Assembly (NCBI RefSeq): GCF_004784475.1
Contig: NZ_SRRT01000010.1
Span: 62,001 to 126,000, forward strand
DNA length: 64,000 nucleotides
Source of the DNA: Streptomyces bauhiniae
GTDB lineage: Bacteria; Actinomycetota; Actinomycetes; Streptomycetales; Streptomycetaceae
Reading direction: 5' to 3'
Shown piece after piece: positions 40,967 through 50,016 of the stretch. Position 1 is the stretch's first letter. Each line of letters starts with the position of its first letter. The notes below the pieces were generated by a model. That model was not told the origin of the DNA. It did not search any database and saw only the letters and a list, made by a program, of their open reading frames with translations. Made by a program: the position numbers and the translations under genes.

Positions 40967-42916
40967 TCAGCCGGTGAAGCCGGCCACGTTCTCGCGGGTG
41001 ACGACCTTCACCGGCACCTTCACCATCGGGGCGACCTTGCCGCCGTCCAGCGCCTTAAGGGCGTTGGTGACGGCGATCCGGCCGAGCTGGGTCGGCTGCT
41101 GCGCCACCGACGCGTACAGACTGCCGTCCTTGACCGCCTTCAGTCCGTCCGGGGTGCCGTCGAAGCCGACGACCTGCACGGACTTGCCCGCCTTGGAGCC
41201 GAGCGCCTTGATCGCGCCGAGAGCCATCTCGTCGTTGGCCGCGATGACACCCTGCACGTCGGGGTGGGCCTGGAGCAGGTTGGACATCACGTCCAGACCC
41301 TTGGCCCGGTCGAAGTCGGCGGGCTGCTGGGCCAGCACCTTGATGCCGGGGAACTGCTTGAGCCCCTTGGCGAAGCCCTCGGCCCGCTCACGCGCGGCGG
41401 AGGTGCCCGCCTGGCCCTGGAGGACGACGATCCGGCCCTTGCCGCCGAGCTTCTCCGCGACCGTCTTCGCGGCCAGCTCGCCGCCCGCCACGTTGTCGGA
41501 GGCGACCAGCGCGGCCACCTTCGCCTTGTTGACCCCCCGGTCCACGGCGATCACCGGGATGCCGGCCTTGCCCGCGGCCTTCACCGAGTTGCCGGCCGCG
41601 TCGGAGTCCACCGGGTTGACGATGACCGCGCCGTAGCCGGAGCTGGTGAAGTTCTGCAACTGGTCGGCCTGCTGGGAGGCGTCGTCCCGGGCGTCGGTGA
41701 CGGTGAGGTCCACGCCCCGCTTCTTCGCCTCCGCCTGGGCGCCGTCCCGGATCTGCACGAAGAACGGGTTGTTCAGCGTCGACAGGGACAGACCCAGCTT
41801 GGGATTGGCCGAGGCCGAGCCGTTGTGCAGGAAGGAGGTCGCGCCGACGATCGCCACGGTCACCACGGCCGCGAGCCCGTACGTCGCCGCCTGCTTGCCC
41901 CGGTTCCCGCCGGTACCGGCGGCCACCGGGGTCGCGCCCGCCTTGCGGCGCACGGTGTCCAGCAGCACGGCGAGCGCGATGACGACACCGATCACGACCT
42001 GCTGCCAGAACGCCGAGACGGAGAGCAGGTTGAGGCCGTTGCGCAGCACTGCCAGGATCAGCGCGCCGATCAGGGTGCCCGACGCCTTGCCGGTGCCGCC
42101 CGCCAGCGAGGCACCGCCGATGACGACGGCCGCGATGGCGTCCAGCTCGTAACCGTCGGCGGCCTGCGGCTGCGCCGAGGAGAGCCGGGAGGCGAGCACC
42201 ACACCGGCGACGGCCGCGAACACGCCGGACAGCGCGTACACGGCGAGCTTCTGCCGCTTCACCCTGAGGCCGGACAGGCGCGCGGCCTCCTCGTTGCCGC
42301 CGATCGCGTACATCGACCGGCCGATGTAGGTCCGCCCCAGCACGAACGCCGCGAGCAGCCCCATCACCACCATGACCAGCACCGGAACCGGCAGCCAGTT
42401 GCCGAGGGTGTCCCCGAGGTGGGAGACGGAGTCCGGGAACGGGATCGGCACGCCCCCGGAGATCACCAGCGACAGACCGCGCGCCACCGACAGCATGGCC
42501 AGCGTCGCGATGAACGGCGGCAGCTTCCCGTACGCCGTCAGGAAGCCGTTGACCAGGCCCGCCGCGATGCCCGTGGCGAGCGCGAGGATCACCGCGAGGG
42601 CGACCGGTACGCCGTGCGAGGTGGCGCTCCAGGCCAGCACGGTCGCCGACAGCGCGGCCACCGAGCCCACCGACAGGTCGATGCCCGCCGAGACGATCAC
42701 GAAGGTCACACCGAAGGCGAGGATCGCCGTCACGGCCGCCTGCACACCGATGTTGAGCAGGTTGTCGGTGGTCAGGAAGTCGCCCGACAGCACCGACAGG
42801 GCTATGACGAGGACGATCAGCGCGGTCAGCGCGCCGTTGTCGAGCAGCAGCCGGCCGAAGCCGCCCGCCGTCGAACTGCCGGATTCCGCCCGGCTCTTGA
42901 GGGTGTCAGTGGCCAC
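40967..42916 (-). CDS. Fused ribose permease + ribose-binding protein (RbsC-RbsB)
   Basis: A 649-residue fusion. Residues about 1-325 are an RbsC/BPD_transp_2 permease (GIDLSVGSVAALSATVLAW, TLAMLSVARGLSLVISGG, the AIGGNEEAARLSGL loop). A linker and one extra hydrophobic helix (343-363, AATYGLAAVVTVAIVGATSF) lead to a complete RbsB-like binding domain from about 371 (LGLSLSTLNNPFF, VDRGVNKAKVAALVASDN, GVIAANDEMALGAI). The extra helix would place the binding domain outside, tethered to its own channel. GTG 42916 is preceded by GGAGG and overlaps the rbsA stop by 11 bases. S. coelicolor has a similar 'bifunctional binding and transport' protein, from memory. Confidence 0.92.
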   Translation of the reverse strand: MATDTLKSRAESGSSTAGGFGRLLLDNGALTALIVLVIALSVLSGDFLTTDNLLNIGVQAAVTAILAFGVTFVIVSAGIDLSVGSVAALSATVLAWSATSHGVPVALAVILALATGIAAGLVNGFLTAYGKLPPFIATLAMLSVARGLSLVISGGVPIPFPDSVSHLGDTLGNWLPVPVLVMVVMGLLAAFVLGRTYIGRSMYAIGGNEEAARLSGLRVKRQKLAVYALSGVFAAVAGVVLASRLSSAQPQAADGYELDAIAAVVIGGASLAGGTGKASGTLIGALILAVLRNGLNLLSVSAFWQQVVIGVVIALAVLLDTVRRKAGATPVAAGTGGNRGKQAATYGLAAVVTVAIVGATSFLHNGSASANPKLGLSLSTLNNPFFVQIRDGAQAEAKKRGVDLTVTDARDDASQQADQLQNFTSSGYGAVIVNPVDSDAAGNSVKAAGKAGIPVIAVDRGVNKAKVAALVASDNVAGGELAAKTVAEKLGGKGRIVVLQGQAGTSAARERAEGFAKGLKQFPGIKVLAQQPADFDRAKGLDVMSNLLQAHPDVQGVIAANDEMALGAIKALGSKAGKSVQVVGFDGTPDGLKAVKDGSLYASVAQQPTQLGRIAVTNALKALDGGKVAPMVKVPVKVVTRENVAGFTG

Positions 42917-44450
42917 CGGGGGCCTCCGTTTCGCTACTGGGGTCGGTCGAGGGGTCGGTCGTGGGGGTGCCCACGGCGAGGGACATGACGGCGTCCTGGG
43001 TGGCCTCGGCGGCATCGAGTTCGCCCGCGATCCGGCCCTGGGCCATCACCAGCACCCGGTCGCTCATGCCGAGCACCTCGGGCAGATCGCTGGAGATCAT
43101 CAGGACGGCGGCACCGGCCGCGGTGAGTTCGTTGACGAGCTGGTAGATCTCGACCTTGGCGCCGACGTCGATGCCACGCGTCGGCTCGTCGAGGATCAGC
43201 ACCCGCGCGTCGGCCAGCAGCCACTTGCCGATGACGACCTTCTGCTGGTTGCCGCCGGAGAGGGTGCGCGCGTGCTGGCCGAGGCCCGCCATCCGCACGT
43301 TCAGCCGCTCGGCGATCCGCCCGGCCGCCGCGTACTGGCCCTTGCGGTCCACCAGCCCGCCCCGGCTCGCCGAACGCAGGGTGACCAGGCCCAGGTTCTC
43401 CGCCACGGAGGCGTCCAGCACCAAGCCCTGGCCCTTGCGGTCCTCGGGCACCAGACCGATCCCGGCGGTCAGCGCCGCGTCCACGTCGTGCCGGCGCAGC
43501 GCGGTGCCGCGCACCGTCACCGAACCCGCGTCGTACGGGTCGGCGCCGAACACCGCCCGCGCCACCTCGGTACGGCCCGCGCCGACCAGCCCGGCGATGC
43601 CGACGACCTCACCGGCATGCACCTCGAAGCTCACGTCGTGGAAGACGCCGTCCCGGGTCAGCCCCTCGACGGTGAGCAACGGCTCGCCCCTCTCGGGGCG
43701 TTCGCGCGGGTACTGCTGCTCGATGGAGCGGCCCACCATCAGCCGGACCAGCTCGTCCTCGGGCGTGGACGCCGGGACCTGGCCGACGCTGCGGCCGTCC
43801 CGGATCACGGTGACCCGGTCGCCGAGCGCGGCGATCTCGTCCAGGTGGTGGGTGATGAACACGATGCCGACGCCGTCCGCGCGCAGCGAGCGCACCAGCG
43901 TGAACAGCCGGCCGACCTCCTCGGAGGTGAGCACCGCGGTCGGCTCGTCCATGATCAGCACACGGGCGTCCAGGCTGAGCGCCTTGGCGATCTCCACCAT
44001 CTGCAGCCGGGCGATGCCCAGTTCACGGACCCGGGTGCGCGGGTGGACGTCCAGCCCGACCCGCTTCAGCAGGGCCTCGGCGTCCGCCTCCATCCGCCCC
44101 CGGTCCACCATGCCGAACCGGCGCGGCTGGCGGCCCAGGAAGATGTTCTCGGCCACCGTCAGATCGGGGACCAGGTTGAACTCCTGGTAGATCGTGGCGA
44201 TTCCGAGCGCCTCCGCGTCCCGCGCGGAGCGCACCCGGACCTCGGCGCCGTCGACCAGGATGCGCCCGGAGTCCGGCGGGCAGGCGCCGGAGAGGGTCTT
44301 GATCAGCGTGGACTTGCCCGCGCCGTTCTCGCCGAGCAGGACATGGACCTCGCCCCGGCGCAGGCCGAAGTCGACGCCGTCCAGCGCGACCACACCGGGG
44401 AATGCCTTGCGGATGCCCTCGACGCGCAGCAGTTCGTCGGGATCGCTCAC
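42906..44450 (-). CDS. rbsA: Ribose ABC transporter ATP-binding protein
   Basis: A 514-residue sugar ABC ATPase of the double-domain RbsA/MglA type. N domain: VLLGENGAGKSTLIKTLSGA (Walker A), signature-like LGIARLQMVEIAKAL, LIMDEPTAVLT (Walker B). C domain: a degenerate first motif AGLVGAGRTEVAR, then RTLSGGNQQKVVIGKWLL and LILDEPTRGIDVGAK, the hallmark of this family. GTG 44450 overlaps the lacI stop as GTGA; the longer in-frame extension belongs to the regulator in another frame. It powers the fused permease/binding protein just downstream. Confidence 0.93.
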   Translation of the reverse strand: MSDPDELLRVEGIRKAFPGVVALDGVDFGLRRGEVHVLLGENGAGKSTLIKTLSGACPPDSGRILVDGAEVRVRSARDAEALGIATIYQEFNLVPDLTVAENIFLGRQPRRFGMVDRGRMEADAEALLKRVGLDVHPRTRVRELGIARLQMVEIAKALSLDARVLIMDEPTAVLTSEEVGRLFTLVRSLRADGVGIVFITHHLDEIAALGDRVTVIRDGRSVGQVPASTPEDELVRLMVGRSIEQQYPRERPERGEPLLTVEGLTRDGVFHDVSFEVHAGEVVGIAGLVGAGRTEVARAVFGADPYDAGSVTVRGTALRRHDVDAALTAGIGLVPEDRKGQGLVLDASVAENLGLVTLRSASRGGLVDRKGQYAAAGRIAERLNVRMAGLGQHARTLSGGNQQKVVIGKWLLADARVLILDEPTRGIDVGAKVEIYQLVNELTAAGAAVLMISSDLPEVLGMSDRVLVMAQGRIAGELDAAEATQDAVMSLAVGTPTTDPSTDPSSETEAPGGH

Positions 44451-45505
44451 GGTGTGCTCCTCTGCACCGGGGTGCTCCTTCGCATGGGGGACGTGGGAGG
44501 AATCAGTACGGGGGCCGGGGCGCCGCACGAGCGGCGCACCACCAGCCGGGCGTCGAGGGTCACGGACTCCGCGGTCCGTCCCTCGATCCGGTCGACCAGG
44601 GCGCGCACGGCGGCCCGGCCCAGTTCGCCGGTGGGCTGGGCGATGGCGGTGATCGGCGGGTCGGTGTGCACGAACCACGGGATGTCGTCGAACACCGCCA
44701 GCGCGATGTCGTCCGGCATCCGCAGCCCGCGCGCCCGGATCGCGTCCAGCGCGCCCAGCGCCATCAGGTTGTCGGCGGCGAACACCGCGTGCGGAGGCTC
44801 GGGCAGGTCGAGGAAGCCCTCGGTGACCCGCCGTCCGCTGGCCGCCTGGAAGTCGCCGTGGCCGATCAGCTCGTCGGTGAGCGGCAGCCCGTACGCGGCC
44901 AGCGCGTCCCGGAAGGCGGCCACCCGCTCGCTGCCGGTGGTGGTGCCGGCCGGGCCCGCGATGATGGCGAGCCGCCGGTGCCCGAGCAGATGCAGATGCG
45001 CCACCAGGTCCCGTACCGCCCGCCGTCCGTCGGCCCGGACCACCGGGACCTCGGCGCCCGGAATCCAGCGGTCCACGAAGACCACCGGGGTGCCCGCGCG
45101 GGCCGCGTCCAGCAGCAGCGGGGAGTCGCCGGGGGCCGGCGAGACCAGCAGGCCGTCGATCCGGCGGTCCAGCAGGGTGCGGACGTGGTGGTCCTGGAGG
45201 TCGGGGCGCTCGTCGGCGTTGCCGATGATCACGCTGTACCCCAGCGCGCGGGCCGCCTCCTCCACCGAGCGCGCCAGCTCGGTGAAGTACGGGTTGAGCA
45301 CATCGCCGATCACCAGGCCGAGGGCGTGGGTCTGGTCGGTGCGCAGGGAACGGGCCACGGCGTTGGGCCGGTAGCCCAGCTCCGCCACGGCGGCCAGCAC
45401 ACGGGAGCGCGCGTCGGCGCTCACCGAGGGATGAGCGTTCAGCACGCGCGAGACCGTGGCGACGGAGACACCCGCCGCGGCGGCGACGTCCTTGATGCTC
45501 GCCAT
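44447..45505 (-). CDS. LacI-family regulator of the ribose operon
   Basis: A 352-residue repressor. The helix-turn-helix and hinge are textbook (SIKDVAAAAGVSVATVSRVL, then ARSLRTDQTHALGLVIGD), followed by a periplasmic-binding-like sensor domain (NPYFTELARSVEEAAR, DGLLVSPAPGD, GHRRLAIIAGP, FAADNLMALGALDAIR). It probably binds ribose or ribose-5-phosphate. ATG 45505 follows GAGGTGGAG. The stop overlaps the rbsA GTG, so the regulator is first in its own operon and is likely autoregulated through the two sites upstream. The C-terminus has an odd short tail (PMRRSTPVQRSTP). Confidence 0.92.
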   Translation of the reverse strand: MASIKDVAAAAGVSVATVSRVLNAHPSVSADARSRVLAAVAELGYRPNAVARSLRTDQTHALGLVIGDVLNPYFTELARSVEEAARALGYSVIIGNADERPDLQDHHVRTLLDRRIDGLLVSPAPGDSPLLLDAARAGTPVVFVDRWIPGAEVPVVRADGRRAVRDLVAHLHLLGHRRLAIIAGPAGTTTGSERVAAFRDALAAYGLPLTDELIGHGDFQAASGRRVTEGFLDLPEPPHAVFAADNLMALGALDAIRARGLRMPDDIALAVFDDIPWFVHTDPPITAIAQPTGELGRAAVRALVDRIEGRTAESVTLDARLVVRRSCGAPAPVLIPPTSPMRRSTPVQRSTP

Positions 45506-45524
45506 CGACGGCTCCACCTCCTTG

Positions 45525-45571
45525 TGGAATCGTTTACAACGACGTGTTCCGGAGGATTGGAATCGATTACA
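45525..45571 (-). promoter_or_regulatory. Two LacI-type operators upstream of the ribose operon
   Basis: TGGAATCGTTTACA (45525-45538) and TGGAATCGATTACA (45558-45571) differ at one base, lie in direct orientation 33 bases apart (about three helical turns) and resemble LacI operators with a central CG. The first is 20 bases from the lacI start. Autoregulation by the adjacent LacI protein is the simplest reading. Confidence 0.7.
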
Positions 45572-45685
45572 CGGGCTCCCGGCAAGCCCCTCCGCAGTGG
45601 CTGAAATCAGATCGTGATGAACCCCGCTCAGATGAGCGCGAACAGTACGGCGTTCACTGTCCGCCCCCGCCGGTACCGTCGGTCC

Positions 45686-47986
45686 ATGGCTCAGCAGGCG
45701 TCTCGACAGGCGGGGAACACCACGGGCGAACGGCAGTTGGCCGAGCTGGAGGGGGTGCTGGAGCGCATCACCTACGCCGACGAGGAGACCGGCTACACCG
45801 TCGCCCGCGTCGACACCGGCCGGGGCGGCGGCGACCTGCTCACCGTGGTCGGCGCGCTGCTCGGCGCCCAGGTGGGGGAGTCGCTGCGGATGCGGGGCCG
45901 CTGGGGCTCGCACCCGCAGTACGGAAGGCAGTTCACCTGCGAGAACTACACGACCGTGCTGCCCGCCACCGTCCAGGGCATCCGCCGCTACCTCGGCTCC
46001 GGCCTGGTCAAGGGCATCGGCCCGGTCTTCGCCGACCGCATCACCCGGCACTTCGGCCTGGACACCCTGACGATCATCGAGGAGGAGCCGAAGCGTCTGA
46101 TCGAGGTCCCCGGCCTCGGCCCCAAGCGCACCCAGCGGATCGCCGACGCCTGGGAGGAACAGAAGGCGATCAAGGAGGTGATGCTCTTCCTCCAGACCGT
46201 CGAGGTCTCCACCTCCATCGCCGTGCGCATCTACAAGAAGTACGGCGACGCCTCGATCTCCGTCGTGAAGAACCAGCCGTACCGGCTCGCCGCCGACGTC
46301 TGGGGCATCGGCTTCCTCACCGCCGACAAGATCGCCCAGTCGGTCGGCATCCCCCACGACAGCCCGGAACGCGTGAAGGCGGGGCTCCAGTACGCCCTCT
46401 CGCAGTCCACCGACCAGGGCCACTGCTATCTGCCCGAGGAACGCCTCATCGCGGACGCGGTCAAGCTCCTCCAGGTCGACACCGGCCTGGTCATCGAGTG
46501 CCTGGCCGAGCTGGCCGCCCCCGGTGAGGAGGGCGAGGAGCCCGGAGTCGTACGGGAACGGGTGCCCGGACCGGACGGCGGGGAGCCCGTCACCGCCGTG
46601 TACCTCGTCCCCTTCCACCGGGCCGAACTCTCCCTGGCCGCCCAGGTGTCGAGGCTGCTGCGCACCGGCGAGGACCGGATGCCGGCCTTCCGGGACGTGA
46701 ACTGGGACAAGGCGCTCGGCTGGCTGAAGGGCCGTACCGGAACCGATCTCGCGCCCGAGCAGGAGGCCGCCGTCCGGCTCGCGCTCACCGAGAAGGTCGC
46801 CGTCCTCACCGGCGGCCCCGGCTGCGGCAAGTCCTTCACCGTCCGCTCGGTCGTCGAACTCGCCCGCGCCCGGCGGGCCAAGGTGGTGCTCGCCGCGCCC
46901 ACCGGACGCGCCGCCAAGCGGCTGGCCGAGCTGACCGGCGCCGAGGCGTCCACCGTGCACCGGCTGCTGGAGCTGAAGCCCGGCGGGGACGCCGCCTACG
47001 ACCGCGACCGCCCGCTGGACGCCGACCTCGTGGTGGTGGACGAGGCGTCCATGCTGGACCTGCTGCTCGCCAACAAGCTGGTCAAGGCCGTACCGCCCGG
47101 CGCCCACCTCCTCTTCGTCGGGGACGTGGACCAGTTGCCCAGCGTCGGCGCCGGGGAGGTGCTGCGGGATCTGCTGGCCGGGGGGAGTCCGGTGCCCGCC
47201 GTCCGGCTCACCCGCGTGTTCCGCCAGGCCCAGCGCTCCGGGGTGGTCACCAACGCCCACCGGATCAACGCGGGCCAACACCCGCTCACCGAGGGGCTGG
47301 ACGACTTCTTCCTCTTCGTCGAGGACGACACCGAGGAGGCCGGCCGGCTCACCGTGGACGTGGCCGCCCGCCGCATCCCGGCCCGCTTCGGCCTCGACCC
47401 GCGCCGGGACGTGCAGGTCCTCGCCCCGATGCACCGGGGCCCGGCGGGCGCCGGCGCCCTCAACGCCCTGCTCCAGCAGGCCGTCACCCCCGGCCGCCCC
47501 GACGTGCCGGAGAAGCGGTTCGGCGGCCGGGTCTTCCGGGTCGGCGACAAGGTCACCCAGGTCCGCAACAACTACGACAAGGGCGCGAACGGCGTCTTCA
47601 ACGGCACCGTGGGCGTGGTGACCTCGCTCGACCCGGTCGAACAGCGCCTGACGGTCCTCACCGACGAGGACGAGGAGGTGGGGTACGAATTCGACGAACT
47701 GGACGAACTGGCCCACGCCTACGCCGTGACCATTCACCGCTCCCAGGGCAGTGAATACCCGGCCGTGGTGATCCCGGTCACCACCGGCGCCTGGATGATG
47801 CTCCAGCGCAACCTGCTCTACACGGCGGTCACCCGCGCCAAGAAGCTGGTGGTGCTGGTGGGTTCGCGCAAGGCGATCGGGCAGGCCGTGCGCACGGTGT
47901 CGGCAGGCCGGCGGTGCACGGCGCTCGACTTCAGGCTCGCCGGTTCCGGGCACCTCGGCGAAAATGATCGATCAAATGAGTCATGA
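45686..47986 (+). CDS. recD2: RecD2-like ATP-dependent DNA helicase
   Basis: A 766-residue SF1B helicase. The N-terminal region carries an OB-like part and helix-hairpin-helix elements (KGIGPVFADRITRHFG, VPGLGPKRTQRIADAW), typical of RecD2 rather than RecBCD's RecD; then Walker A LTGGPGCGKSFTVRS near residue 375, DADLVVVDEASMLD, FVGDVDQLPSVGAGEVLRD, and C-terminal motifs VTIHRSQGSEYPAVV and LLYTAVTRAKKLVVLVGS. It moves 5'-3' on DNA during repair. ATG 45686 is chosen; residues before it look like upstream noise. It is divergent from the ribose regulator. Confidence 0.92.
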   Translation: MAQQASRQAGNTTGERQLAELEGVLERITYADEETGYTVARVDTGRGGGDLLTVVGALLGAQVGESLRMRGRWGSHPQYGRQFTCENYTTVLPATVQGIRRYLGSGLVKGIGPVFADRITRHFGLDTLTIIEEEPKRLIEVPGLGPKRTQRIADAWEEQKAIKEVMLFLQTVEVSTSIAVRIYKKYGDASISVVKNQPYRLAADVWGIGFLTADKIAQSVGIPHDSPERVKAGLQYALSQSTDQGHCYLPEERLIADAVKLLQVDTGLVIECLAELAAPGEEGEEPGVVRERVPGPDGGEPVTAVYLVPFHRAELSLAAQVSRLLRTGEDRMPAFRDVNWDKALGWLKGRTGTDLAPEQEAAVRLALTEKVAVLTGGPGCGKSFTVRSVVELARARRAKVVLAAPTGRAAKRLAELTGAEASTVHRLLELKPGGDAAYDRDRPLDADLVVVDEASMLDLLLANKLVKAVPPGAHLLFVGDVDQLPSVGAGEVLRDLLAGGSPVPAVRLTRVFRQAQRSGVVTNAHRINAGQHPLTEGLDDFFLFVEDDTEEAGRLTVDVAARRIPARFGLDPRRDVQVLAPMHRGPAGAGALNALLQQAVTPGRPDVPEKRFGGRVFRVGDKVTQVRNNYDKGANGVFNGTVGVVTSLDPVEQRLTVLTDEDEEVGYEFDELDELAHAYAVTIHRSQGSEYPAVVIPVTTGAWMMLQRNLLYTAVTRAKKLVVLVGSRKAIGQAVRTVSAGRRCTALDFRLAGSGHLGENDRSNES

Positions 47987-48040
47987 AGGTCACAGAGCCT
48001 TTCCGGATGCCCCGCCCAGGGGGCAGGATGAGCAGGTTGA

Positions 48041-48055
48041 CGGCACTGAGTGCCG
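48041..48055. promoter_or_regulatory. 15-bp palindrome upstream of citrate synthase
   Basis: CGGCACT-G-AGTGCCG is a perfect 7-bp inverted repeat around one base, about 110 bases before the citA start and 5 bases after TTGA of a possible -35 (TTGACG, 48037). It is a candidate operator; the binding protein is unknown. Confidence 0.4.
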
Positions 48056-48163
48056 CCAGTGGGCCAAGTGGCGACCCCGAGTGCACTCTCCTGAGCCAAA
48101 TGGGGGATGGTAGAGACAGTCAGGGCACCTCGAAGATGAGGCACTAAGTCGGTGAGGGAAGAC

Positions 48164-49465
48164 GTGAGCGAGCACACCAAGAACGACGCGGTAGTACTGC
48201 GGGTCGGCGACGGCGAGTACACCTATCCGGTGGTCGACAGCACCGTCGGCGACAAGGGCTTCGACATCGGGAAGCTCCGCGCCCAGACCGGTCTGGTGAC
48301 CCTGGACAGCGGCTACGGCAACACGGCCGCGTACAAATCCGCCGTCACCTACCTCGACGGCGAGGCGGGCATCCTCCGCTACCGCGGCTACCCGATCGAG
48401 CAGCTCGCCGAGAGCTCCACCTTCCTCGAGGTGGCGTACCTCCTGATCAACGGTGAGCTGCCCACCGTCGACGAGCTGGCCAAGTTCCAGGGCGACATCA
48501 CGCGGCACACCCTGCTGCACGAGGACGTCAAGAACTTCTACCGGGGCTTCCCGCGCGACGCCCACCCGATGGCCATGCTGTCCTCGGTGGTCTCGGCGCT
48601 GTCCACCTTCTACCAGGACAGCCACAACCCGTTCGACGAGAAGCAGCGCGACCTCTCCACGATCCGGCTGCTCGCCAAGCTCCCGACGATCGCGGCGTAC
48701 GCCTACAAGAAGTCGATCGGCCACCCGTTCGTCTACCCGCGCAACGACCTCGGCTACGTCGAGAACTTCCTGCGCATGACGTTCTCCGTGCCGGCCCAGG
48801 AGTACGACCTCGACCCGGTCGTCGTCTCCGCGCTGGACAAGCTGCTGATCCTGCACGCGGACCACGAGCAGAACTGCTCGACCTCCACGGTCCGCCTGGT
48901 CGGCTCCTCGCAGGCCAACATGTTCGCCTCGATCTCCGCCGGCATCAACGCGCTGTGGGGCCCGCTGCACGGCGGCGCCAACCAGTCGGTGCTGGAGATG
49001 CTGGAGAACATCCAGGCCAACGGCGGCGACGTCGACACCTTCATCCGCAAGGTGAAGAACAAGGAGGACGGCGTCCGCCTGATGGGCTTCGGCCACCGGG
49101 TGTACAAGTCCTTCGACCCGCGCGCCAAGATCATCAAGGCCGCCGCGCACGACGTCCTCTCTGCGCTCGGCAAGTCCGACGAGCTGCTGGACATCGCGCT
49201 CAAGCTGGAGGAACACGCGCTCTCCGACGACTACTTCGTCTCGCGCAACCTCTACCCCAACGTGGACTTCTACACCGGTCTGATCTACCGGGCCATGGGC
49301 TTCCCGACCGAGATGTTCACGGTCCTGTTCGCGCTGGGCCGCCTGCCGGGCTGGATCGCCCAGTGGACCGAGATGATCAAGGAGCCGGGTTCCCGCATCG
49401 GCCGCCCGCGCCAGATCTACACGGGTGTCGTCGAGCGCGACTTCGTGCCGGTCGAGCAGCGCTGA
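48164..49465 (+). CDS. citA: Citrate synthase (type II)
   Basis: A 433-residue citrate synthase condensing oxaloacetate and acetyl-CoA at the TCA-cycle entry. Marks: YRGYPIEQLAESSTF, LHADHEQNCSTSTVR (catalytic His region), GPLHGGANQSVLEML (second His), MGFGHRVYKSFDPRA (Arg-binding region) and NVDFYTGLIYRAMG with the catalytic Asp. The length and the N-terminal beta-strand domain mark the hexameric, E. coli-like type. GTG 48164 is close to GAGGG; an in-frame GTG at 48152 has no ribosome site. A 17-base tandem duplication spans the stop codon, followed by a strong terminator. S. coelicolor has citA at this place, as I recall. Confidence 0.94.
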   Translation: MSEHTKNDAVVLRVGDGEYTYPVVDSTVGDKGFDIGKLRAQTGLVTLDSGYGNTAAYKSAVTYLDGEAGILRYRGYPIEQLAESSTFLEVAYLLINGELPTVDELAKFQGDITRHTLLHEDVKNFYRGFPRDAHPMAMLSSVVSALSTFYQDSHNPFDEKQRDLSTIRLLAKLPTIAAYAYKKSIGHPFVYPRNDLGYVENFLRMTFSVPAQEYDLDPVVVSALDKLLILHADHEQNCSTSTVRLVGSSQANMFASISAGINALWGPLHGGANQSVLEMLENIQANGGDVDTFIRKVKNKEDGVRLMGFGHRVYKSFDPRAKIIKAAAHDVLSALGKSDELLDIALKLEEHALSDDYFVSRNLYPNVDFYTGLIYRAMGFPTEMFTVLFALGRLPGWIAQWTEMIKEPGSRIGRPRQIYTGVVERDFVPVEQR

Positions 49466-49496
49466 GTACGTAGACACGCTGAGTACGTAGAAAAGC

Positions 49497-49549
49497 GGAA
49501 GGCGCCCTGGCGTCGGTCCCCCCACGGGCCGACGTCCAGGGCGCCTTCC
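49497..49549 (+). terminator. Terminator of citrate synthase
   Basis: GGAAGGCGCCCTGG pairs with CCAGGGCGCCTTCC (14 bp); an inner CGTCGG/CCGACG extends the stem around a C-rich loop. It starts 32 bases after the stop. Confidence 0.85.
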
Positions 49550-50016
49550 CATGCCCCGGTGCGGATTCCCCCCACGGGATCCGGGCCGGGCGCTCGGAGA
49601 GACAGCGCCTGAATTCGCTGTCAGTGATGTGAAACGTAGTGCGGTCTGCCGGGACAGCGCACGCTGGGAGGGCCGCTCAAAGCTTCCCGGTGTACGTGCC
49701 CCGGCAACGCATCTCTGAAGAAGTCCCCCAAGACGTCTTCAGATGCCAGCCGGCGCCCCCCAAGACGCTGGACTGACACCGCCAACTTAGACCTTCGAAC
49801 CCCTTCGATGGTTACGTTCGCGTCACTGTGATCTGCGTCTCTTGCATACGTCCCATAGGTGCGCAAGAGCCCCGATACGGCGATCGGGACCCAAGCGTAA
49901 GGAAGATGCGCGAGCCTTGTGAAGAGCTTATGTGAGGTGCGCGCCGGACTCTAGAGGGACTCTTACTTCTCCTCGGGGGACTTCTTCCGGCCACTCACGG
50001 CACTTCCTGGCCCGCC
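49550..50016. other. Intergenic region with no supported gene
   Basis: About 470 bases between the citA terminator and the convergent copA stop. The G+C is lower than elsewhere (for example 49780-49960) and there are no ribosome sites in front of the short ORFs. A weak hairpin around CGGATTCC/GGGATCCG lies near 49562-49582. It could hold a small RNA, but I see no sequence that proves one. Confidence 0.4.

Noticed and set aside
49621..49866. 81-codon minus-strand ORF between citA and copA
   Set aside because: No ribosome site, mixed composition and no family resemblance.
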